Shown: one piece after another, positions 9,901 to 23,010 of the stretch
How positions within the stretch are numbered: the stretch's first letter is position 1
How the letters are laid out: every line of letters begins with the position of its first letter
Source of the DNA: Flectonema sp. DT1601
Lineage: Eukaryota; Euglenozoa; Diplonemea; Diplonemida; Diplonemidae
DNA: 64,000 nt
Direction: 5' to 3'
NCBI GenBank assembly: GCA_964019425.1
Contig: OZ025865.1
Coordinates: forward strand, 62,001 to 126,000
Notes under the pieces: generated by a model
Told to the model about the DNA's origin: nothing
What the model saw: the letters and a program-made list of their open reading frames with translations, nothing else
The model's database searches: none
Made by a program: the position numbers and the translations under genes

Positions 9901-12334
9901 GAATGATTATCGCGGGGTATGTTCATTCTAATAGACTGCAATGAAAGGATTGACAGATTGAGATCTCTCTTTCTCGATCCATTGTGTGGTAGTACATGGC
10001 CACTCCTGGTAGTCATCAAAACAATCCGATACACTTCTGTGTGACCTGTGACATGAGTTAAGAGAAGTTAAAGAATGATTATCGCGGGGTATGTTCATTC
10101 TAATAGACTGCAATGAAAGGATTGACAGATTGAGATCTCTCTTTCTCGATCCATTGTGTGGTAGTACATGGCCACTCCTGGTAGTCATCAAAACAATCCG
10201 ATACACTTCTGTGTGACCTGTGACAAGAGTTAAGAGAAGTTAAAGAATGATTATCGCGGGGTATGTTCATTCTAATAGACTGCAATGAAAGGATTGACAG
10301 ATTGAGATCTCTCTTTCTCGATCCATTGTGTGGTAGTACATGGCCACTCCTGGTAGTCATCAAAACAATCCGATACACTTCTGTGTGACCTGTGACATGA
10401 GTTAAGAGAAGTTAAAGAATGATTATCGCGGGGTATGTTCATTCTAATAGACTGCAATGAAAGGATTGACAGATTGAGATCTCTCTTTCTCGATCCATTG
10501 TGTGGTAGTACATGGCCACTCCTGGTAGTCATCAAAACAATCCGATACACTTCTGTGTGACCTGTGACAAGAGTTAAGAGAAGTTAAAGAATGATTATCG
10601 CGGGGTATGTTCATTCTAATAGACTGCAATGAAAGGATTGACAGATTGAGATCTCTCTTTCTCGATCCATTGTGTGGTAGTACATGGCCACTCCTGGTAG
10701 TCATCAAAACAATCCGATACACTTCTGTGTGACCTGTGACATGAGTTAAGAGAAGTTAAAGAATGATTATCGCGGGGTATGTTCATTCTAATAGACTGCA
10801 ATGAAAGGATTGACAGATTGAGATCTCTCTTTCTCGATCCATTGTGTGGTAGTACATGGCCACTCCTGGTAGTCATCAAAACAATCCGATACACTTCTGT
10901 GTGACATGTGACATGAGTTAAGAGAAGTTAAAGAATGATTATCGCGGGGTATGTTCATTCTAATAGACTGCAATGAAAGGATTGACAGATTGAGATCTCT
11001 CTTTCTCGATCCATTGTGTGGTAGTACATGGCCACTCCTGGTAGTCATCAAAACAATCCGATACACTTCTGTGTGACCTGTGACAAGAGTTAAGAGAAGT
11101 TAAAGAATGATTATCGCGGGGTATGTTCATTCTAATAGACTGCAATGAAAGGATTGACAGATTGAGATCTCTCTTTCTCGATCCATTGTGTGGTAGTACA
11201 TGGCCACTCCTGGTAGTCATCAAAACAATCCGATACACTTCTGTGTGACCTGTGACATGAGTTAAGAGAAGTTAAAGAATGATTATCGCGGGGTATGTTC
11301 ATTCTAATAGACTGCAATGAAAGGATTGACAGATTGAGATCTCTCTTTCTCGATCCATTGTGTGGTAGTACATGGCCACTCCTGGTAGTCATCAAAACAA
11401 TCCGATACACTTCTGTGTGACCTGTGACATGAGTTAAGAGAAGTTAAAGAATGATTATCGCGGGGTATGTTCATTCTAATAGACTGCAATGAAAGGATTG
11501 ACAGATTGAGATCTCTCTTTCTCGATCCATTGTGTGGTAGTACATGGCCACTCCTGGTAGTCATCAAAACAATCCGATACACTTCTGTGTGACCTGTGAC
11601 AAGAGTTAAGAGAAGTTAAAGAATGATTATCGCGGGGTATGTTCATTCTAATAGACTGCAATGAAAGGATTGACAGATTGAGATCTCTCTTTCTCGATCC
11701 ATTGTGTGGTAGTACATGGCCACTCCTGGTAGTCATCAAAACAATCCGATACACTTCTGTGTGACCTGTGACATGAGTTAAGAGAAGTTAAAGAATGATT
11801 ATCGCGGGGTATGTTCATTCTAATAGACTGCAATGAAAGGATTGACAGATTGAGATCTCTCTTTCTCGATCCATTGTGTGGTAGTACATGGCCACTCCTG
11901 GTAGTCATCAAAACAATCCGATACACTTCTGTGTGACCTGTGACATGAGTTAAGAGAAGTTAAAGAATGATTATCGCGGGGTATGTTCATTCTAATAGAC
12001 TGCAATGAAAGGATTGACAGATTGAGATCTCTCTTTCTCGATCCATTGTGTGGTAGTACATGGCCACTCCTGGTAGTCATCAAAACAATCCGATACACTT
12101 CTGTGTGACCTGTGACAAGAGTTAAGAGAAGTTAAAGAATGATTATCGCGGGGTATGTTCATTCTAATAGACTGCAATGAAAGGATTGACAGATTGAGAT
12201 CTCTCTTTCTCGATCCATTGTGTGGTAGTACATGGCCACTCCTGGTAGTCATCAAAACAATCCGATACACTTCTGTGTGACCTGTGACATGAGTTAAGAG
12301 TAGTTAAAGAATGATTATCGCGGGGTGTGTTCAT
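6914..12334. repeat. 172-bp satellite array, about 31.5 units
   Basis: A 172-bp unit repeats head to tail about 31.5 times with almost no divergence. The main variation is one two-state position (GACAAGAG versus GACATGAG; 13 and 19 copies by my count). There is one unit-private change (GACATG for GACCTG near 10905), and the edge units are slightly degenerate. Because 172 is not a multiple of 3, each unit shows a 92-aa minus-strand frame that ends in the next unit, with no sign of selection, so I do not call it coding. The array begins about 55 bp before the ATG of the PheC-like gene and lies downstream of the polyglutamine gene. Such homogeneity implies recent expansion or ongoing unequal exchange. 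Confidence 0.97.
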
Positions 12335-12739
12335 CTTTTTCATTACTTTTTGTCTTCTACAAAAACACAAAACTTCACACACAAAAATAATAATAATTTC
12401 AACAGGGAGAGGGGGGTGGGTGACTTGAAGTAAACGTGAATACCGTGTTACCACTCAAAATAGTAAGTTTTTTTTTGGTTTTCTTTTTTTTTTTTTTTTT
12501 TTCTCGTCTTTAACGAATTTAACAAATGTAAAAAAAAAAAAAGATTTCTTAGTACGGCAAAGCAGATGCTAACCGACTCTCATCGAAAACTGGTAAACAG
12601 TAATTATGGTGGTGGGGATGGCAGGTTATTCGAAAACAAGAATTAACAAGGTTCTTTTTTTTTTTTTTTTTTTTTTTTTCATTCTGAAGGATACAAATAC
12701 AGGGAAACAATTTTTTTTAATCTTTTCTAAAATACAACC

Positions 12740-12770
<31 letters not shown>

Positions 12771-12924
12771 AGGGGAAAGAAGGGGGAGATCTCACCGTAA
12801 GTTATGATCACGACTAATCTCTCCCCAAACACGCTAACTATAATTACATAAAATAAATTTCTATTATCGCAACAAGAAGATCAATACATTTTTTATTCTA
12901 TAATTTAACTTAAGCGAAGATTGA
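12335..12924. other. Homopolymer-rich spacer, no gene seen
   Basis: Contains several T and A runs of 12 to about 30 nt (near 12485, 12655 and 12740). The small frames here translate these runs. Nothing else was recognised. Confidence 0.6.
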
Positions 12925-16656
<3,732 letters not shown>

Positions 16657-16770
16657 CTTTGTGGGAGAATGGTAACAACTGTGTGAGAAAATAACCGTCA
16701 TCTCTCAGGAATTTACAAAAAAAATAATAAAAAATAAATATAACTTAAGTGTAATTAATAATAATTAGAA

Positions 16771-17418
16771 AAGCAACCCCTCACTAGATTGCTTTGATAA
16801 GTTAGTTAAATGCTCCATCGTACGGACAGCCATCATCCGAGTCCCTATTCTACGTTGCTTACCGACGTCTTCAGGGGTTTAAAAGGATCCCGTTTTTTCA
16901 AAAATTTGTGCATAGTGTGAAAAATTTCACACTCAAAAACTACCATTTTACAGTCAAAATGTGTACTTTTCATACTTTTTTTTATAAAAATCCACCAAGT
17001 TTTTTTTTTCCGAGAATCCACCATCGTTTTTTTTATATCCAAAGTTGTTATACTCCAAATCTTTTATACACCGTGATAGTTACAGTAATAAGAAAAGCTA
17101 CCCCTCACTAGATTGCTTTGATAAGTTAGTGAAATGTTCCATCGTACGGACAGCCATCATCCGAGTCCCTATTCTACGTTGCTTACCGACGTCTTCAGGG
17201 GTTTAAAAGGATCCCGTTTTTTCAAAAATTTGTGCATAGTGTGAAAAATTTCACACTCAAAAACTACCATTTTACAGTCAAAATGTGTACTTTTCATACT
17301 TTTTTTTATAAAAATCCACCAAGTTATTTTTTTCCGAGAATCCACCATCGTTTTTTTAATATCCAAAGTTGTTATACTCCAAATCTTTTATACACCGTGA
17401 TAGTTACAGTAATAAGAA
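16771..17418. repeat. Two 324-bp tandem units derived from the SGNH gene's 3' end
   Basis: Units at 16771-17094 and 17095-17418 are nearly identical. Their first ~80 bp (AAGC.ACCCCTCACTAGATTG and on through CATCCGAGTCCCTATTC) match the last codons and stop of the SGNH gene at 17419-17497. The rest is a non-coding AT-rich segment. The array therefore grew from the gene's 3' end; the intact gene forms the right edge. Confidence 0.92.
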
Positions 17419-17421
17419 AAG

Positions 17422-18960
17422 CTACCCCTCACTAGATTGCTTTGATAAGTTAGTTAAATGCTCCATCGTACGGACAGCCATCATCCGAGTCCCTATTCGA
17501 CTCGGATGAGTTCCGTCTTTTTGATAATTAAACTTCAGAGAAGCATCAGGAAGTTCCTTCCCACCAAACAGAGTGAAGAAATCAATTACAGTTAAGGCTG
17601 CTACCTCTGATGACACAGAATTGATTAAATCTGAGATAATATTATTATAACGAGTTTTATTTAATGAAAACAATCCTCCATCAGCAAAGACAGGAGGAGG
17701 AATCGTTAAAATGACTGAAGGAGAGCTGCCGTTACCAATTTCATTGCGAAGGTTATCAACGAATTTTGAATAGTCGGAGATAAACATTCGGTCTCCTCTC
17801 CAATTGATGTTGTTAGTGTCTTGAGTTCCGAGTTGAACAATTATGATATCAGGATTATATCTAACAAGTCTATTCCAATGTTCATTGTTAACAAATGAAT
17901 TGTTTCCAACAGACGTTGAAATCGTTACGTTACTTCCACAAAACGATTGAATTTTAAAAATTCCATAGTGTGATTGATCTGCTAAGGTCTGTAGTCTACT
18001 CGGGTACGTCATGTATGGCTTCCTTAATCCGAATCCTCCAGCAATTGAATCACCAACAATTCCAACTTTTAGAGTTAATTGAGTATCAGATCTCGATAAA
18101 TATTTAAAAGGAGACTCCGTAGGTGATGGTGATGACTTCACGACTCCCAATATCGATTCTGATACTTTTCGAGCAATCAAACGCATCCCTTCTCTATTTG
18201 GATGAACACCGTCAGAATCAATGAAAATTTCTCTGATAGATTCTTGTAAAGGCAATCCTCCAAAAACAGAACCAAACAAATCAATATACCCTGAAATTCC
18301 TTCTAAAGTTGTAGATATTTTATACACGATCTCTGGAAGGATGTGATTTACGATTGTTGAATTGAATGTCTCAGAAGATAAGAAAACAGGTGGAGGTGAT
18401 GACACGAATATCTTCGGCTTGCTTGGAAAATTTCTTATTGTGTTTATCATCGACGAGTAGCTGTCGATAAAACTTTGTTTTGTTATCCAATTACCCTGTC
18501 TGGCATCGTTTGTTCCCAATATTATTATAACGTATTCAGCATTCCTCCATTTAAATAAATAATCCCATGAACTTGAGTTCGTGTACGGAGCGTCACTGTC
18601 ATTATTTACAGCATAGCCTGTCTTTCCCAAATTCACAACTTTATACGATTCGTATCCCTCAGGGTTGTGACTATTAAGAAGCTTCTCAAGCACTTTTGGG
18701 TATGACAACGGTATGGAGTCAGACCGGGTTCCTGTTTGTTTGTTTTTTTGTAATGAGTTTTGGTCGGGGCAGTATCAATTTTTTTAATTTTGTGGGTTAA
18801 TGAAAATGTACATACCTTCAGTTATTGAATCACCCACACAGCTTACCATTATTTGACGTTTGTTTTTAAGTAAAGTATTTTTATGAATCAGAGAAGTATC
18901 TGGTAGACACATCATACCAGCTAGTGCTAAGAGTGTGAACCCCCAGGCAAGATATCTCAT
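17422..18960 (-). CDS. Secreted tandem-domain SGNH/GDSL hydrolase (spliced)
   Basis: Two exons: 18960-18816 and 18731-17422, with an 84-nt intron (GTATGT...CAAACAAACAG) splitting a Gly codon right after block I. The joined product is 484 aa. MRYLAWGFTLLALAGMMCLP is a signal peptide. Domain 1: SCVGDSITEG (nucleophile Ser, block I), NLGKTG (block II), LGTNDARQGNW (block III), DGVHPNREG (block V Asp/His). Domain 2, from about res. 265: GIVGDSIAGG, FCGSN, LGTQDTNN and DGTHPSRIG. In domain 2 the block III Asn is replaced by Gln (GTQD), which may weaken its oxyanion hole. SGNH enzymes cleave carbohydrate or lipid esters; an extracellular esterase is likely. A TTTTTTCATTTAG acceptor precedes the ATG by 23 nt. 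The 3' end is duplicated downstream. Confidence 0.88.
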
Positions 18961-19490
18961 TGGTGATTCTTGCCGGATGACTCCTAAATGAAAAAAGAAT
19001 ATATGAAAAGAACACAATCTACTCTATGACTCAAATAGTAGTGGTGGTGTTGTTGTTGTTGTTGTTGTTGTGGTTCTGTAGAAAGAAAAAAAAACATGAA
19101 ATCAAAATATTTTACAATTTTCTCACTAAAACAACAAAATTGTTCGATTTCGATGAATAAAAAGAACGGAGGATACACTTGCTTTTTTATTTTTTTTCCT
19201 TTTTCTTCTTTTTTGACATAAATCCTTTTTTTTTTTTTTTTTTTTTTTTCATGTGACTGAAAAAAACAACACTTATATATTAGCCTCAAGAGGGGCAGCA
19301 TTTTGCCTGCATTTTCTTGTGGTCGAAGAAAACACTTCTGATGCAGTTGAGAATGGCTCCGCTCAGAGCAGAAAATTACAACTCGAATTCTTACGGCTAT
19401 TCCTCTGCGTGGTAGGTTCACGGAGAGGGTTTCCCTCTGGATTTACGTAAAGACAGCACAAAAACGGAAACTCGTATCAGCTGACGTGTC
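18961..19490. other. Spacer with simple repeats, no gene called
   Basis: Holds a (GTT)n stretch near 19045, T-runs near 19180-19250, and a stretch at 19260-19450 that is open in both directions without a recognisable product. The open stretch may be 3' UTR of the next gene. Confidence 0.5.
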
Positions 19491-19871
19491 TTATGCTTCA
19501 ATAGCCTTCTTAGATGGGTAAGGTACAGCCACCACGGTGTATTTCTGTGATGAATAGAATGCCTGTTTTTATTATTATTTATTTTAATGGATCACAACTC
19601 ACACATGAAGACTGGCACTGCAATATCTAATAAAGTGACGCCATACCCACATCAGCATTCCAGCGAAAGCAGAGAATCCGAATATGAAAACCATCTCAAA
19701 GAAGACGGAAGTCATCAAGTTATTCAGAGAAGGCATGGCATACTTCTCACGAATACCTTTCGGTTCAAATTCAGTGTAGTTAAAGTACGCTGCTTCGTTT
19801 CTGGCACCCAAATCGGAAGTGGTGTCAGCATCTCTGTCAACGCGGAAGAAATCCTATTTTGTTGTTGTGTT

Positions 19872-19908
<37 letters not shown>

Positions 19909-20049
19909 CAAAACAAACTAACAGCGGGTAATCACTAACTGAGAAAATAATCAAAAAACACAAACCTTCTTCATGATCTTTGATGCTGGTAAGTCTGGCT
20001 GCGCAACACTCGGTGCTGTTAGCAGCGCCCTTCTTGTGAGGCGAAGCAT
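19491..20049 (-). CDS. Small single-pass membrane protein, probably mitochondrial (spliced)
   Basis: Exon 1 is 20049-19966 and encodes MLRLTRRALLTAPSVAQPDL..., an Arg-rich presequence-like start. Intron 1 is 112 nt (GTTTGT...AAAATAG) and holds a ~34-nt homopolymer. Exon 2 from 19853 carries an acidic segment, then a hydrophobic helix (FFEMVFIFGFSAFAGMLMWVW, res. ~84-104). Exon 2 can end at a stop at 19599 (112 aa). Alternatively it is spliced at 19605 through a 42-nt intron (GTGTGA...AAAACAG) into exon 3, 19562-19491, adding AFYSSQKYTVVAVPYPSKKA plus IEA (134 aa). I favour the longer form because exon 3 reads like a real C-terminus. An ATATCTCTCTTTAG acceptor lies 15 nt before the ATG. Size and topology resemble accessory subunits of respiratory complexes, but I recognise no family. 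Confidence 0.68.
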
Positions 20050-20234
20050 CTTATTAACGTGATCCTAAAGAGAGATATATTTATGATAATTAAATAGAAC
20101 AATTGATTTACTTTAAAGAGAGAGCTTCGAATAATCAAAAAACATGAAGCATCTGCTGTGATCACCTGGAAGAAAGGTTTTCACTAAGTCCCCTTTCTTC
20201 AGTTAATTAGAAAACACCTCCTATTACACATTAA

Positions 20235-21013
20235 CCCTAAAAGACCTAAACGCCGATATACCGACGATTTTTTTTTTTTTTTTGGCTAAGTGAAAAAATA
20301 AGCCATGCAAATCCCAGGGTGGTGCAAAAGTTGCCCAAATCCGAATTCTTTGGTGGGATGCTGAAAACAATACCATGATTTTCTGGAGAAGTTTTTATCC
20401 CTGACAGACTAGACCTCACTAAGATGTAACGCCTTTGCACGCTGTAGTTCCGAGTGGTGAATCAATTAATCAATCTACAACTCGTAGAGCTGAGTATCTC
20501 TATTGGATAGCGTCAGGGTGCTGGTACCCGCAGGCCAGACCAACGGAATTAAGGGTTTTAAATACCTACTGGAGACTTCTGTGTTCACACTCCTGAAGCC
20601 AAACTGCGTGCGGATACAATACTGTCGGGCGTGTGGCCACTGCAGCAGTGAATCAAGGGAGGGCGTTATTTTGCATGCTCCAGATCCCTGTTTTGATGAG
20701 ACTCTTACAGTCGACATCATCTGCGTCCATCAGGACACTGTTTTCGAGCACAACACCATCCCGTCAAAAAGAAAATCTGGATGCATCCACAGGAATACAA
20801 AAGTAAATAATACCAACAGGGATCTCAAGTGTTCATAACTTATTCGTGTGTTTTTTACATTATTTTTCGGATTCTTTTCGGCCTACTGGGTATGATGAAT
20901 TTTAGCGTATTTTCAACGCATAACTAGGGTCCTTTCACCCTGTAATTTATAGGCTTCTTCCCACACTATTTTTTTCCACAAAAATGCAAAAAATCGAGGG
21001 TTTTTTTTTAGGG
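20235..21013. mobile_element. piggyBac-like non-autonomous element
   Basis: 779 bp bounded by TTAA on both sides (20231-20234 and 21014-21017), with ends CCCTAAAA...TTTTAGGG. A TTAA target duplication with CCC/GGG termini is the hallmark of piggyBac. Only the outer ~8-9 bp of the ends match well. Internal frames (+ strand 20503-20838, with a CRACGHC cluster) do not match a transposase that I can recognise, so I call it non-autonomous. Confidence 0.75.
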
Positions 21014-21063
21014 TTAAAAGTCACCTAACCACTACTGATACAGTGTGACGCTTATTTATTTTT

Positions 21064-21096
<33 letters not shown>

Positions 21097-21227
21097 GGAA
21101 AATTACCACGCACTCCGCTATGCCTTTCTGACAGGTAAGCTCTGAAAGATATTTCAAAAACAAACTTCTTACTCGCTTTTACAGAATAAATGAACACGAG
21201 TTTTTTAAAAAAAAAAAACTTTTTTTT

Positions 21228-21460
21228 TTTTGATCCCAAGTACGATCATGAAGGCATACCTTGCGGTCAACAAATCCAGTCAATAAATCCAGAACTACTT
21301 GAGTTGAAATATGAGTTTATTATAAAAAAAAGTGCACTAAATTAAAATATAAAAAAAAAAAGAAAAATTATAAAAACACATTGTTCTGTTGACTAAGGCG
21401 TACCTTGCGGTCAACGTTTTTAAAAAATAAATCCAGAACTACACTTGACTAAGTTGAAAT
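21228..21460. repeat. Short direct duplication
   Basis: TACCTTGCGGTCAAC followed by AATCCAGAACTAC..TTGA and TTGAAATAT occurs twice (about 21258-21317 and 21402-21462), separated by A-rich sequence. It borders the mariner-like element. Confidence 0.7.
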
Positions 21461-21466
21461 ATATAT

Positions 21467-22242
21467 CAGTCATTCCTTTTTTTTGCGAACAAAAAACACC
21501 ATTTCTCACCGCCTGAGCAAGGTTACACGATATGTTACTTTTGCTCGATTTTTTATTTTTTAGAATCGGGGAGGGTGCGATCTGTAAAATTAGGCATAGG
21601 GATATACTTTTAAACATGGTAAGTGCTGCTAAAAAGAGATAAACGTCTCTTTGCAAAATTTCCTTGGTACTACTCAATGATAAATATTAATCCCAGACCT
21701 AGAATGGAAAGATCGAGAAAATCTGAGTAAAAAACACCCTAATTTTTTTTTTTTTTACTATTTTTTTCCCCCTTCTCCCGCACTCAAGAGATATGCACCT
21801 TTTTACTAACAAATCAACCCTAGTAGCAATTATGTAAGGAAAATGTTGCATCTGTGGTGGTGATAATGATCATTAAGTATCAAAGTAGGTCCAAAAAGAC
21901 AGGTAGTAACAATCTGCCTCACCGGCACATGCTTAGTACTCTTTAATGTATTTTTGCTCGATTGTTTTTTCTCTGGATCCCGCTTGACCAGCAGTGTAAA
22001 ATTAGACCCTTCGATTAATTTTTAGTTTTGGTACTTGTCCACGGCTGAGCTGATTTAGTAAACCACAAAATCTCTTTTCTCAATTCGGGTGACAAGTATG
22101 TGATGCCAACCTCCCGATTTCGGACGGAAATGAACCCAACGATGCAGCGCATTAAAATGCCGCTTCGATCGAAAATTTTACAATTTTTTTTTGAAAATCT
22201 TTTTCAATGTCCAAAATTTGTTCGCAAAAAAAGGAATGACTG
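21467..22242. mobile_element. Tc1/mariner-like MITE
   Basis: 776 bp with ~27-bp terminal inverted repeats (CAGTCATTCC, T7-8, GCGAACAAA) that differ only by one T in the run, sitting inside TATATA on both sides (TA target). CAGT starts and TA targets are typical of the Tc1/mariner superfamily. No intact transposase frame is visible. Confidence 0.82.
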
Positions 22243-22791
22243 ATATATATATATTTTTTTTGTACTAAATTTTCCCATAAACAAACTCTCGGGGTTGCTT
22301 TACTTGATATCGATTCTTCACAAAAGGGTGTTTGGCAGTAAAATTAATTCGAATAAAATCAGAAATTAATAAATTGCTTTATAAAAAAAACAACGCATTG
22401 TCCTCAACCCTGATTATATCTATAGTAGTGTACAAGCTTCGTCTTAAGCTTTAAAAGTGATCTTACGTTGTAGCAACCAATGCTATTGTGTAGCCAGTCA
22501 GTTTAAAAAAAAGAGACGGAGGCATTTTTTTTATAATTAATTCTTTTGTTTTGAAAAAAAAAAAAAAAAAAAAAAAAAGAGAATTTTGCTAAATATTGTG
22601 ATGTTTTTTTTTGATAGTCAAGAAAATATTACTTGTTTTTTTTTTTTTTTTTTTTTTTTTTTCCCCACCTGACACGGTGTAACAAAAAAAAAAAAAAAAA
22701 AAAAAGAATTATAAGAAAAAAAAAAAGTTAAGAGACTGACTCATGCTCAACTTCTTTTTAATTTGTTTTCATTTTAATAACATTAGTGTTA

Positions 22792-22823
<32 letters not shown>

Positions 22824-22900
22824 CTTTCCCCACCAAGGAATACAAATCACCACTCATAAATATATTTTCAAATCTCGAATCTCAAAAACTAACAACTCAC
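22243..22900. other. Homopolymer-rich non-coding DNA
   Basis: Contains A and T runs of about 20-27 nt near 22555, 22640, 22685 and 22800. No gene, RNA or element was recognised. Confidence 0.6.
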
Positions 22901-23010
22901 CCCACAAGTTTCGATGCTGGTTGGACAATTATGCAGTAGTGCTCAGAAACATAAGCAAACTGATGGCACAAAGACATCAGAAACATAAAGAGGCTGCCCC
23001 CTACCACCAT
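22901..23010 (-). CDS. Possible first exon of a small spliced gene
   Basis: ATG at 23010 opens 36 codons (MVVGGSLFMFLMSLCHQFAY..., ending PASKLVG) that run into a consensus donor G/GTGAGT at 22900. The hydrophobic start could be a signal or membrane segment. I could not find the next exon; AT-rich DNA and the mariner-like element follow. A chance frame is possible. Confidence 0.3.

Noticed and set aside
6914-12334. CRISPR array or spliced-leader RNA gene cluster
   Set aside because: Whole units are identical with no variable spacers, and no known spliced-leader exon word with a following donor is present.
6895-12454. Overlapping 92-aa frames repeated through the satellite
   Set aside because: The unit (172 bp) is not a multiple of 3, the frame only closes by running into the next unit, and there is no start context or family match. 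They are a by-product of the repeat.
16845-17366. 65- and 67-aa frames repeated on both strands
   Set aside because: They lie in the non-coding part of the 324-bp repeat and mirror each other; low-complexity Lys/Phe-rich.
20475-20838. Transposase or zinc-finger gene inside the piggyBac-like element
   Set aside because: Frames on both strands have scattered Cys/His but do not fit the piggyBac C-terminal Cys-rich pattern; not enough to call a gene.
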